A stretch of 64,000 nt of DNA, taken from contig NZ_FNJO01000001.1 in NCBI RefSeq assembly GCF_900104095.1, positions 496,001 to 560,000 on the forward strand, given 5' to 3'. Position numbers and translations under genes: made by a program. The DNA comes from Ralstonia sp. 25mfcol4.1 (GTDB lineage Bacteria > Pseudomonadota > Gammaproteobacteria > Burkholderiales > Burkholderiaceae). This document shows positions 1 to 7,775 of the stretch, piece by piece. The notes under the pieces were generated by a model, which saw only the letters and a list, made by a program, of their open reading frames with translations, was not told the origin of the DNA and searched no databases. Each line of letters opens with the position of its first letter. The stretch's first letter is position 1.

Positions 1-1337
1 CGTCTTTCCCGCACCACGATCTCCGCCGTGGCGGTCATGCCGTAGCGCAACGGATACTTGTTACTGGCCACGCTGTAGTAGTCCTGCGCCAGCCGCACGC
101 GGCCCTCGTACACCGGCTGCTTGTCGGGGCCCGACGGCTTGGTGGCCGGCGAGATGTATTCGAGCGTGCCCGCGATCAGGCCGTACCGCTGGTACGGGAA
201 CGCGCTGAACTTGAGCTTGACCGGCAGCCCCTCGCGCAGGAACGCCCGGTCGCGCTCGGCGATCTCGATGCGCAGCATCGGCCGGGCATCCTTGGGCGCG
301 ATGCCGCCCAGCGGCGTATTGGCCTGCACCTTGTCGCCACGCTGGGTGGACGTGACATCGGTGATGACGCCCGACACCGGCGCCAGGATCAGCAGGAAGT
401 TGTCCTTGTCGATGTTCTCGAACCTGATGCGTGCGGCGGCATCGGCCACCAGCCGGGCCGTCTGCACCTGCAGGCGCAGCTTGTCCTCGGTGCTGGTGAT
501 CTCGCGCACGGCGGCGTCGTACTGCACGCGCAGGCTGGCCAGTTCCTGGCCGCTGCCTTCCAGCTGCGCGCTGGCCTGCGTGAATTCCTGCGCCAGCCGG
601 GCATCCAGTTCGGCCAGCCGCGACTGGGCCACGCGCAGGGTGTTCTCGGCCTCCTGCGTGGCCGCGCGCTTGGCTTCGACCTGCGATTGCGACACCCCGC
701 CGCCCGCGGGCAACGCGAACAGCCGCGCATAGCGGTCCTGCTCCTGACGCGCAAATTCCCGTGCCCGCCGCGCGTTTTCCAGATTGCTGCGCGCCTCGGC
801 CAGCTGCGCGCGCTGCTGCTCGGCCAGCCGCGTCGTCCCTTCGGCCAGCCGGTTCTCGTGCTGGCGCGAATTGAGTTCGATCTGCTGCTTCAGCGCCAGT
901 GCGCGGCGCTCCAGCAAGGCCTTGCGCTCCGGAAACTGCTTCCACTCGCGTTCGGCGTCTTCGAGCTTGAGCTGGGCCTGCAGCGCATTGGCCGCCGCCT
1001 CGATGGCACCGCGTGCGTTCAACCGCGCCACCACGTCGTCCTTCGACACCGGCTGGCCCTCGGCCACGTAGAGATCGACCAGCTCGCCATCGACCGGCGC
1101 GTAGAAGCGCCGCACCTCGGACTCCGGCGCGAGCGTGCCCTGCGCGGTCACGATGACGTCCGCATGGCCGAAGAACGACCACAGCAGCGCGCACAGCACC
1201 AGCAAGCCCGTGGTGACCACGGCCAGCAGCGTTAGCCGGCGCGGCTCGGCGCTGAGTAGCGCGATGCCTTCGGCGCTATGGTCCTCTAGCGCCTCGGTCA
1301 GCGGCCGCAGCTTGTTGTCGCGGTTCTCGTCCTTCAT
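1..1337 (-). CDS. HlyD-family periplasmic adaptor of a type I secretion system (C-terminus cut by window edge)
   Basis: Membrane fusion protein that would bridge an inner-membrane ABC exporter and an outer-membrane channel. The frame reads from ATG at 1337 and stays open to base 1. Visible are a cytosolic N-tail, one membrane segment at about residues 35-56, a first biotinyl-lipoyl-like half (YAPVDGELVDLYVAEGQPV), a long alpha-helical hairpin rich in Glu, Arg, Gln and Ala, then the second lipoyl half (LILAPVSGVITDV) and beta-barrel segments. Its start overlaps the stop of the upstream FHA gene by four bases (ATGA), so the two are probably translationally coupled. No ABC transporter is in the window; it should lie to the left. 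The outer-membrane partner is probably the lipoprotein at 4184-5665. Substrates may be the Gly-Gly-leader peptides nearby (inference). Confidence 0.9.
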   Translation of the reverse strand, partial: MKDENRDNKLRPLTEALEDHSAEGIALLSAEPRRLTLLAVVTTGLLVLCALLWSFFGHADVIVTAQGTLAPESEVRRFYAPVDGELVDLYVAEGQPVSKDDVVARLNARGAIEAAANALQAQLKLEDAEREWKQFPERKALLERRALALKQQIELNSRQHENRLAEGTTRLAEQQRAQLAEARSNLENARRAREFARQEQDRYARLFALPAGGGVSQSQVEAKRAATQEAENTLRVAQSRLAELDARLAQEFTQASAQLEGSGQELASLRVQYDAAVREITSTEDKLRLQVQTARLVADAAARIRFENIDKDNFLLILAPVSGVITDVTSTQRGDKVQANTPLGGIAPKDARPMLRIEIAERDRAFLREGLPVKLKFSAFPYQRYGLIAGTLEYISPATKPSGPDKQPVYEGRVRLAQDYYSVASNKYPLRYGMTATAEIVVRER

Positions 1338-3973
1338 GGCGTACTCCCGGCTTCGGGTTTCGCGGCTGCGGCGGCGGTCGCGGCCGGCGCGGCGTTGCCG
1401 TCCTTGCCCCCGCCCTCCTTGCCGTCCGCCTTCCCGCCCTCCTTGCTGCCCTCGCCCACCAGCGCCAGCTTGGCCTTGAGCACCGCCGGGTCCAGCACCA
1501 TGCGCAGGTCGTTGAGCGACCGGCGCTGGGTGTCGACTTCGGCCTGGATGTCGTCGCGGATCTTGCTCCACTGCGCCGAATCCTCGATCTTCAGCTGGGC
1601 GTAGATGCGCAGCCCCTTGCGCGCGTCGTCCTGGGCATCGGCCAGCAGGCGGGCCTGCGAGCGGAACTTGGCGGAGATGCCCGATTCGAGCCGCTGTTCG
1701 CCGGCAATCAGGCCGTTGTTGCGATACTGGCGCCATGCCGTGGCCGCGCGGTTCAGCAGCTGGTTGGCGCGGCGCAACGCCGCGTCACGGATGCTGTTCA
1801 CATCGGCGTCGATGTTGCTGGCGAAGTAGCCGTCGGTCTTCGGGTCCAGCGACTCGTAGAACGCCAGCAACTGTTCCTCGTAGCCAGGCGATCCGCGTCC
1901 GGCCTTGATCGCGGCGTACTGCGCCAGCACCTGCTCCTTGTGGACAACATCCTTCGCCACATCGGCCGCCCACGGCCCCGCCGTGACGGTCTTCAGCGCG
2001 GCCAGCGCGGCCGCGCCGTCGCCCTGCTCCCAAGCCTTGCTGGCCGCCAGGTACTGCTTCTGCACGTCCTCGCCCGGCAGGCGCGTGGCCTTGAGTTTCT
2101 GATAGGCGGCCTGGAACGGCGGCGTGGCAAAGCTGGCCTTCTGCATCAGCGCCACCAGCGGGCCCGGCGCGCGGACGCGCAGCGACTCGATCATCGCCGT
2201 GTACTGGTGCAGGTCGCGCTCCACGCTGTCCAGCCCCACCAGGCGCGGATACTTGTCCTTGTAGTCGGCCAGCATCGACTGCAACGCCTCGGGCTGATCG
2301 CGGCCCAGTTCGGTGGCGATGGCCGCGTTGAGCCGGTCGATGGCGGCCAGCAGAACCGATTCGTCGTTCTGCAGCCGGCGCAGATCGCTCAGCGCGCGCG
2401 CGTAAGTGTCGCGGAACGACGGCACGTCGTTGGCGATGCGCCCCAGCAGCCGCTGGTGCGACGCGGTGTCGTCCTCCCATCGCCGCAGCAGGTCGCGGAT
2501 CTTCGCCTCGTCCGAGTACATGCGGATCGGGCCGTCGATGCCGCCGCGCTGGGCCACGTAACGCTCAAGGTCTCCGACCCACGCAAGCTGGCCGGTCAGC
2601 GCCTGGCCGTCGGTATTGTGCTGGCTGCGGGCCCGCATCTCGCCAAGCACCGCGTTGGCGCCGGCGGCATCGCTGGCTTGCAGCCGGGCCGACCATTGCG
2701 GCACGTAGCCGCGCATCAGTGCCTCGGCGCCAAGCGCCTGGTAGCGTGCGTCGTCGGGGTGGCGCGACAGCACCTTGTCGGCCACTTCCGCCGCACGCAC
2801 GTACTTGCCTTCGTCGACCAGCGCCTGCAGTGACCTGTCGGGCGCGCCGCGCCACCAGACATAGCCGCCGGCGATCACCAGCACGGCGATGATCAGGATG
2901 GCCACGCGCGCGGCTCGCTCCAGTTGATGGCGGTCGCGGATGCCGAAGCTGCGCACCGCCTCCAGCATCATCATCGTCATCCGTCCGCGCGGCGCCGGCG
3001 CATGGGCGGGGCCCGCCGCGTCGGGCATGGCTTCGGGATTGACCTCGTCCTCCTGCGCGGCGCGATAGTCCATGCAGAAGATGTCCAGGAAGGAATCGGC
3101 CGCGCCCACGAAGGTGGTCTTGTCCGGATCGACGTCGCCCGGCGTGGCTTTCGCGCCATTGACCGCCGGCGCGGCGTGGTGCGGCATGTCGGACGCATTG
3201 GGCGGGGCGGGCGCTGCCAGCGACGTCCTGGTGGCGGTGGCGTCGGCATCGGTCTCGCGCTCGATCCCCACGCGGTAGACAAAGTGGCTGCCGCCGAACG
3301 CCACCACGTCGTCGGGCTCCAGCCGCACCGACTGGTCGCGCAGCCGCACGCCATTGACGAAGGTGCCGTTGGTGCTGCCGAGGTCCTCGATCCACGGCAC
3401 GCCGTGCTTCAGGTACACGTGCGCATGGCGGCGCGACAGGTAGTTCACCTGGTGCGGGTACTGGTCGCGATAGCGGGCAAAGGTGTCGTCGGCCTTGTTG
3501 ACCATGAACGGGAAGCCGGCGATGACAACCGGCTGCAGGCCCAGGTCTTCGCGCATCGGGGTCAGCGTGACCGCCACGCGGGGCGGCTCGGGCTCTGCCG
3601 GGCGCGGATACAGCCGCACGCGATAGGCCAGGTCCGCGCCAAAGCTGACCTCGTCGCCATCGCTGAGCCGCGCCGGCTGCTGCGCCACGCTGTCGCCGTT
3701 CACGCGTGTGCCGTTCTTGCTGCCCAGGTCGGCCACGTACACCGCGCCGTCTTCCGAGAAGATGCGCGCGTGCCGCCGGGACAGCACCGACACGGCTTCG
3801 GTCGGATACGCGGCAAACGGCGCCTCGCCGCGCCCGATCGCGAACAGGTCCTCGTCGATACGGATCTCGCCGAGCTCCGGGCGCGACACGGGCATCAGCA
3901 GGACATCGAATGCCTGGCCGGCGTGGGGCGTCATGACCGGCACATCCATGAAGGGAGCTTCGTCGCGCGTCAT
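1334..3973 (-). CDS. Transmembrane protein with two N-terminal FHA domains
   Basis: An 879-residue protein. Two forkhead-associated phosphothreonine-binding domains sit at about residues 45-120 and 155-235. Each shows the family signature: GR, then LSRRHA, then DLGSKNGT or DLGSTNGT followed by VNG. An acidic and proline-rich linker follows, then one membrane segment at about 357-374, and a roughly 500-residue C-terminal part, presumably periplasmic, that is helical and that I do not recognise. A purine-rich ribosome site (AGGTGAAAC) lies just before ATG 3973. FHA domains bind phosphothreonine, so the natural partner here is the Ser/Thr kinase at 9061-11238. Coupling to the HlyD adaptor suggests it senses or gates the exporter. 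Role in export is inference; domain calls are firm. Confidence 0.9.
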   Translation of the reverse strand: MTRDEAPFMDVPVMTPHAGQAFDVLLMPVSRPELGEIRIDEDLFAIGRGEAPFAAYPTEAVSVLSRRHARIFSEDGAVYVADLGSKNGTRVNGDSVAQQPARLSDGDEVSFGADLAYRVRLYPRPAEPEPPRVAVTLTPMREDLGLQPVVIAGFPFMVNKADDTFARYRDQYPHQVNYLSRRHAHVYLKHGVPWIEDLGSTNGTFVNGVRLRDQSVRLEPDDVVAFGGSHFVYRVGIERETDADATATRTSLAAPAPPNASDMPHHAAPAVNGAKATPGDVDPDKTTFVGAADSFLDIFCMDYRAAQEDEVNPEAMPDAAGPAHAPAPRGRMTMMMLEAVRSFGIRDRHQLERAARVAILIIAVLVIAGGYVWWRGAPDRSLQALVDEGKYVRAAEVADKVLSRHPDDARYQALGAEALMRGYVPQWSARLQASDAAGANAVLGEMRARSQHNTDGQALTGQLAWVGDLERYVAQRGGIDGPIRMYSDEAKIRDLLRRWEDDTASHQRLLGRIANDVPSFRDTYARALSDLRRLQNDESVLLAAIDRLNAAIATELGRDQPEALQSMLADYKDKYPRLVGLDSVERDLHQYTAMIESLRVRAPGPLVALMQKASFATPPFQAAYQKLKATRLPGEDVQKQYLAASKAWEQGDGAAALAALKTVTAGPWAADVAKDVVHKEQVLAQYAAIKAGRGSPGYEEQLLAFYESLDPKTDGYFASNIDADVNSIRDAALRRANQLLNRAATAWRQYRNNGLIAGEQRLESGISAKFRSQARLLADAQDDARKGLRIYAQLKIEDSAQWSKIRDDIQAEVDTQRRSLNDLRMVLDPAVLKAKLALVGEGSKEGGKADGKEGGGKDGNAAPAATAAAAAKPEAGSTP

Positions 3974-4183
3974 GTTTCACCTGAGCCAACAGTGCAGCCT
4001 GTGGCGCGCAACCGCGCACCAACGCGGCGACGGGGTCGGCATGCGTCGGCAAGGGGGCGGCAGGTCACGGGTAAGAACATAGTAGGCCACGCTTGGGGGG
4101 AGTCAATGCGCTGCGGCGCAGCGTTGCGCAAACGCCAGCGCCACGCGGGTTTCAGGCTTGAAACGGTTTGTGCGCCGCTGCGG

Positions 4184-5665
4184 CTAACGCGCCGCCTTGG
4201 ACGCCGCCGCCCCGGCCGGCGACGCCGGCTCGGCCGCGGTGTCCACGCGGTTGTTGCGCACGTCCACATCGGGCCAGCCGCCGCCCAGTGCCTTGTACAA
4301 CGTGACGGTATCGGCCAGGATTTGTTGGTACGCCCCCAACAAGGATTGTTCGGCCGTCAGAAGCGAACGTTCGGACTCGAAAACGTCGAGTTGCGACGCG
4401 ATGCCTTCGCGCGCCTGGGCGTCGATCTGCGCGCCCACGACGCGCAGCTGGCTCACCTGCTGCTGCAGCTCCACGCGCTGCTTCTTGTGCGCATCGACAT
4501 TGACCAGCGCACTCTCCACTTCCTCGAAGGCGGTCATGACGGTGCGGCCGTATTCGTTCTCGACCACGCCCACGTTGGCCTCGGTGGTCTTCACCCGGGC
4601 GCGCACGTTGGGGTCCAGCATCGGCAGGTTGATGCTGGGCATGAAGCCGAAGGTGAAGGACTTCATCAGGTCGGACAGCGCGAAGCTGGCGGTGCCGCCG
4701 CGCGCGGTCAGGCTGATGCTCGGCAACTGCGCCAGGCGCGCCTGGCCGACCAGGTCGTAGGCGGCCAGCACGCGATATTCGGCGGCGACGATATCGGGCC
4801 GCCGCGCCAGCAGTTGCGAAGGCAGTCCGGCCGGCACCACGGGCAGCTTGATGCGCTCCTGCAGCTTGCCCGGCGGCACCTTGAGTTCGCCGGCGGGCAC
4901 GCCGACCAGCGTGGCCAGCGCGTTTTCGGCCACGTCGCGCGACCGCTTCAGTTCGAGCAGGTCCTTGGTCAGGCGATTGATTTCGGCCTGCTGCTGCATC
5001 ACGCGGATCTGCGGCAGCAGGCCGTTGGCGAGCATGGCCTTGTAGGTGCCCAGGATGTCGTTGTTGCGCGACAGCGTATGGCGCTGTTGCGCGAGTTGCT
5101 CGTCGAGCAGCAGGATCGTGAAGTAGGTGATCGAGACATCGGATACCAGCGACAGATAGCCTGCGCGCCAGTCGGCCTCGGTGGCGCGAAACTCGGCGGT
5201 CTGGGCCTGCACGCCCTTTTCCACCTTGCCCCAGACGTCGATGTCCCAGTTCACGGTGCCGCCCAGGTTATAGGTGCGCGACACCGGCTGGCCGGTGGTC
5301 TTGCTGATGTCCACGCCGGCGCCGATATCGAACACCGGCAGCGCCCCCGCGCGCGCCTCGGCAATCTGCGCGTTGGCCACGCGGATGCGGGCGGCCAGCA
5401 CCTTGATGTCGTAGTTGCCCGACAGCGCCTTGGCCACGAGCTGGTCCAGATAGGGATCGCCAAAGCCCTGCCACCAGTTCGGCAGGACCGTCTCGGCCGG
5501 GGATACGGTAACCGACTCGCTGCTGGTCCAGGCCGCCTTGGCCGGCGTTTCGGGCCGGTGGTACTCGGGGGGCCGGAAATCGGCACAACCGGCCAGCAGC
5601 GCCACGGACAGGGCCACGCCCGACAACTGGGACATGCGGCGCGGAACAAAGGCGAATGCGTTCAC
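4184..5665 (-). CDS. NodT/TolC-type outer membrane efflux lipoprotein
   Basis: Outer-membrane factor of the RND/type I secretion class, 493 residues. It begins with a short signal peptide ending in the lipobox LLAGC, so the mature protein is a lipoprotein. Typical family features follow: repeated TolC-like helical segments with YDLVGQARLAQLPSISL and AEYRVLAAYDLVGQARLAQ-type motifs, and a conserved C-terminal ALGGGW. I chose the GTG at 5665 because AGGAAG lies at good spacing before it; an ATG at 5635 is a possible internal start, and reading further upstream would bury the signal peptide. It lies upstream of the FHA/HlyD pair on the same strand with a 210-bp gap, so it probably completes their trans-envelope channel. 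A drug-efflux role cannot be excluded. Confidence 0.88.
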   Translation of the reverse strand: MNAFAFVPRRMSQLSGVALSVALLAGCADFRPPEYHRPETPAKAAWTSSESVTVSPAETVLPNWWQGFGDPYLDQLVAKALSGNYDIKVLAARIRVANAQIAEARAGALPVFDIGAGVDISKTTGQPVSRTYNLGGTVNWDIDVWGKVEKGVQAQTAEFRATEADWRAGYLSLVSDVSITYFTILLLDEQLAQQRHTLSRNNDILGTYKAMLANGLLPQIRVMQQQAEINRLTKDLLELKRSRDVAENALATLVGVPAGELKVPPGKLQERIKLPVVPAGLPSQLLARRPDIVAAEYRVLAAYDLVGQARLAQLPSISLTARGGTASFALSDLMKSFTFGFMPSINLPMLDPNVRARVKTTEANVGVVENEYGRTVMTAFEEVESALVNVDAHKKQRVELQQQVSQLRVVGAQIDAQAREGIASQLDVFESERSLLTAEQSLLGAYQQILADTVTLYKALGGGWPDVDVRNNRVDTAAEPASPAGAAASKAAR

Positions 5666-5820
5666 GATGGCTTCCTGCTTGAAACGCGAGCGGACCGTGA
5701 CAGGGCGTCCTGGCGTTCGATCTGTATTGTGGGTCGGCATGAGGCAGACGCCAACCTCGGCGTGCGTGCCCGGCGAATCTGCGGGCAAAGGAAATCGGCG
5801 GACAAAGCAGGGCGACGGGC

Positions 5821-5853
5821 AAAAAAGCGCCGGGGCGGAGGTGTCCCCGGCGC
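5821..5853 (-). terminator. Intrinsic terminator after peptide gene 1
   Basis: On the minus strand a 9-bp GC-rich stem (GCGCCGGGG with CCCCGGCGC, 9-base loop) is followed by six U. It lies 77 bases past the stop of the 5930-6196 peptide gene and separates it from the outer-membrane lipoprotein gene. Confidence 0.85.
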
Positions 5854-5929
5854 AAGCTCCCCGTGCGGCTGTTGCGGCGGCGGCCTGTTGGCCGGCCTGC
5901 GCGCCGCTGCCGCCTGAACCGTACGAATA

Positions 5930-6013
5930 TCAGGCGTTGTTCTGGGCGTACTGGTTCGTCGTCACGTTGTTGTGCATGTGCTCCTGGAAGGCCGAGCCGT
6001 TGCCGAAGTAGTT
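5930..6013 (-). repeat. 84-bp direct-homology block shared with the 3' end of peptide gene 3
   Basis: The last 84 bases of this peptide gene, from the Asn-Tyr-Phe codons to the stop, match 12173-12256 with only three differences by eye. It encodes the NYFGNGSAFQ...NNA C-terminus in both. Confidence 0.85.
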
Positions 6014-6196
6014 GGCCACGTCCTGCAGCTGCTGGTTCGACTGCGTAATCGTCTTGTGCGAATCGAACGACAGACTTACCGGCGTGAAGATCGAAGTGCG
6101 CGGGGCGAACACCGCGATGCCGCCGCGCACGGCGTTCAGCGCCTTGGCGTCGAGGGTTTCGGTCGAGGACAGGTCCTTGATGGTCAGCGTGGTCAT
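5930..6196 (-). CDS. Gly-Gly-leader peptide 1 (88 aa), putative type I secretion substrate
   Basis: Small precursor with a 26-residue leader (starting MTTLTIKDLSSTETLD and ending NAVRGG) and a 62-residue Asn/Gln-rich core ending in YAQNNA. The leader is identical to that of peptide 2 (11657) and related to peptides 3-5. The Gly-Gly end and the hydrophobic spacing resemble leaders cut by C39-peptidase ABC exporters. The start at 6196 has AGGAG seven bases upstream; a longer reading from 6247 would only translate the conserved upstream DNA. The core contains NYFGNGSAFQ, shared with peptides 2 and 3. There are no cysteines and no modification enzyme such as LanM, YcaO or radical SAM nearby. Its 3' end resembles peptide 3 rather than peptide 2, so it looks recombinant. 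Function unknown. Confidence 0.82.
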   Translation of the reverse strand: MTTLTIKDLSSTETLDAKALNAVRGGIAVFAPRTSIFTPVSLSFDSHKTITQSNQQLQDVANYFGNGSAFQEHMHNNVTTNQYAQNNA

Positions 6197-6312
6197 GATG
6201 TGTCTCCTGGAAGAGGAAGGTACTGCCTGGGTCTGGGTGATGAGCATCGGGTTGGTGTCGCGCTCGGACCAGATATCGCAGCAAGCGTGCCAGCGCGGGC
6301 CATGGCCTCCGA
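6114..6312 (-). repeat. 199-bp inverted repeat, left copy (promoter plus leader of peptide 1)
   Basis: Reverse complement of 11541-11739 with a single mismatch that I can find (near 6227) and no gaps. It contains the upstream region, ribosome site, and whole 26-codon leader plus the first core codons; similarity stops abruptly inside the Ala codon after Gly-Gly-Ile. The two copies bracket about 5.2 kb with the DUF4399, FGE-like and kinase genes. Confidence 0.9.
6276..6293 (-). promoter_or_regulatory. Candidate sigma-54-type promoter of peptide gene 1
   Basis: On the minus strand CTGGCACGCTTGCTGCG places GG and GC ten bases apart, as in the -24/-12 pattern (TGGCACG-N4-TTGCW) with one departure in the -12 box. 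It is about 80 bases before the start codon and is conserved in the other repeat copy. No sigma-54 activator gene is in the window. Low certainty. Confidence 0.4.
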
Positions 6313-6560
6313 GAAAAATCGCGGATCATTGCCGGACAAGGGCTGGCGGGCGACCCGGCCGGGCCAGCCCCGGCCTGACCCGGTGCCGGCGCCCGGGCTT
6401 GTGTTGGGTCACGCCCCACAAATCCCACGCGGCATGTTGGGGATCCGGCAACAGCCGGCTTGCCACGGCGGGACCGGCCAAAAAAAACGGCGCACATCGC
6501 TGTGCGCCGCGCCGGAGACAGGCGGACCGCCCCGCCATTTTGCTCCGAGGCTGGTGCCGG
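6313..6560. other. Gap between peptide gene 1 and the DUF4399 operon
   Basis: Together with the repeat upstream of peptide 1 this makes a 364-bp stretch without a gene (6197-6560). It holds the 3' terminator of the DUF4399 pair at 6479-6508 and, closer to peptide 1, the conserved upstream element. I see no other gene or RNA. Confidence 0.6.
6479..6508 (-). terminator. Intrinsic terminator of the DUF4399 pair
   Basis: Minus-strand stem GGCGCACA/TGTGCGCC with a four-base loop, followed by about eight U. It lies 52 bases past the stop at 6561. Confidence 0.85.
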
Positions 6561-7085
6561 TCATTTCACGTAGATCGTGATCTTCTTCGAGTAGACCGGC
6601 GGATTGGTCGGGATATGCCGCTCGTCGCCCATCAGCAGTTGCAGCGTGTGCTTGCCGGGCGGCAGGTCGATCGCGGTTTCCGTTTCGCCCGCGCCGAAGT
6701 GCAGGTGGTTGCGGTCGTTCGGGATCTCCTTGTCCATCGGCGGCAGGTCGACGTCGATCAGCAGGTGATGGTGGCCCGTGTTCGGATACTTGACGTCCTT
6801 GGGTGCCACGCCCATGTTGCGCAGCCCGAACCAGACCTTGATCGGCTTGCCGGCCGGCAGCGTCTGGTTGTTGTTGGGGTAACCGATATAGAGATAGGCA
6901 TTCTTTGGGGCGGGCGTGGGGCCCGAAGCCGGGGTGGCGGCTGCGGCCGGAGCGGGCGCCGAGGCATGGCCGGCATGCGCGGCCGGCGCCGACGCATCGG
7001 CAGCACCTGCCAGGCCTGCCGGCAGCCAGGCAGCGGCGGACAGCAACGTCATGCCCGCAAGAAGCATCGGTCTGAAATGGGTCAT
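6561..7085 (-). CDS. DUF4399 family exported protein, paralogue B
   Basis: A 174-residue protein with a signal peptide (MTHFRPMLLAGMTLLSAAAW, cleavage near AGA-AD), an Ala/Pro/His-rich linker (about residues 25-60), then one DUF4399 domain. The domain shows the family's [37 protein letters not shown] and PPVYSKKIT motifs. The clustered histidines hint at metal binding, but no function is established. Start ATG 7085 follows GGGGGGAGC. It lies 26 bases downstream of its paralogue, same strand, clearly an operon formed by tandem duplication; paralogue B gained the linker. Periplasmic location is predicted from the signal peptide. Confidence 0.88.
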   Translation of the reverse strand: MTHFRPMLLAGMTLLSAAAWLPAGLAGAADASAPAAHAGHASAPAPAAAATPASGPTPAPKNAYLYIGYPNNNQTLPAGKPIKVWFGLRNMGVAPKDVKYPNTGHHHLLIDVDLPPMDKEIPNDRNHLHFGAGETETAIDLPPGKHTLQLLMGDERHIPTNPPVYSKKITIYVK

Positions 7086-7111
7086 GGCTCCCCCCGTTCG
7101 CGCCTGTGTGC

Positions 7112-7552
7112 CTAGCGCACGGTGATCGTGATCTTCTTCGAGTAAATCGGCGGATCGAACGGCACATGCTTGCTGTCGCCCAGCAGCAGTTGCAGCGTGT
7201 GCTTGCCCGGGGGCAGTTCGATGCGCGCGTCGGTCTCTCCCGCGCCGAAGTGCAGGTGATTGCGATCGTTCGGGATTTCCTTGTCCATCGGCGGCAGATC
7301 CGCGTCGATCAGCAGATGGTGATGTCCGCAGTTCGGCCGCTCGATGCCCTTGGGGCACACGCCCATGCCCTTGAGCCCCATGCGCACCCAGAGCTTGCCG
7401 CCATCGATGACCGCGCCGTCGCCGGGCCAGATGATGTAGACCTCGGCGCCCTTGGGGGCCGCGGTCAGCGGTATGGCCAGCGTGGTCCAGCCGGCCAGAC
7501 AAGTGGCCAGGGATGCGGCCGCGAGCGCGTGCAGCAGGGATCGTCTGGACAT
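7112..7552 (-). CDS. DUF4399 family exported protein, paralogue A
   Basis: A 146-residue protein with an N-terminal signal peptide ([20 protein letters not shown], cleavage near TAA) and a DUF4399 domain carrying [28 protein letters not shown] and PPIYSKKIT motifs. It differs from paralogue B by lacking the Ala/Pro linker and by having two extra cysteines ([16 protein letters not shown]) just before the His cluster, which could form a disulfide or a metal site. First gene of a two-gene minus-strand operon, divergent from the FGE-like gene over 223 bp. AGGAG lies before the ATG. DUF4399 has no assigned function; a periplasmic accessory role is inferred from its neighbours only. Confidence 0.88.
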   Translation of the reverse strand: MSRRSLLHALAAASLATCLAGWTTLAIPLTAAPKGAEVYIIWPGDGAVIDGGKLWVRMGLKGMGVCPKGIERPNCGHHHLLIDADLPPMDKEIPNDRNHLHFGAGETDARIELPPGKHTLQLLLGDSKHVPFDPPIYSKKITITVR

Positions 7553-7680
7553 GGCGGCTCCTCCCGGAGAACTGTCCGCTGCACACGGTACCCCGCGCGG
7601 GAGCGGATTCTTGGTCGATGTTCTTGATGCGCTCGGCGATGTGTCCTACAGCGTAGGTCGGAAGGCCCCAAAAAGCGAAC

Positions 7681-7708
7681 TTTCACGCCACAAACGCTGT
7701 GCTATCTT
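7681..7708 (+). promoter_or_regulatory. Candidate sigma-70 promoter of the FGE-like gene
   Basis: TTTCAC at 7681-7686 and TATCTT at 7703-7708 are 16 bases apart, the latter with an upstream TG (extended -10 type). The start codon is about 65 bases downstream. Read by eye only. Confidence 0.45.
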
Positions 7709-7775
7709 GAAACGGCCGGTACCGCGTCACGGCAACTCCACACCGCGCAGCGCGGCGACTCTGAAGGGGGTGAAT

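Noticed and set aside
2924..5917. Very long open frame on the plus strand opposite the FHA and lipoprotein genes
   Set aside because: It is antisense to two clear genes, has Arg/His/Gln-rich composition typical of GC-rich shadow frames and no recognisable domain.
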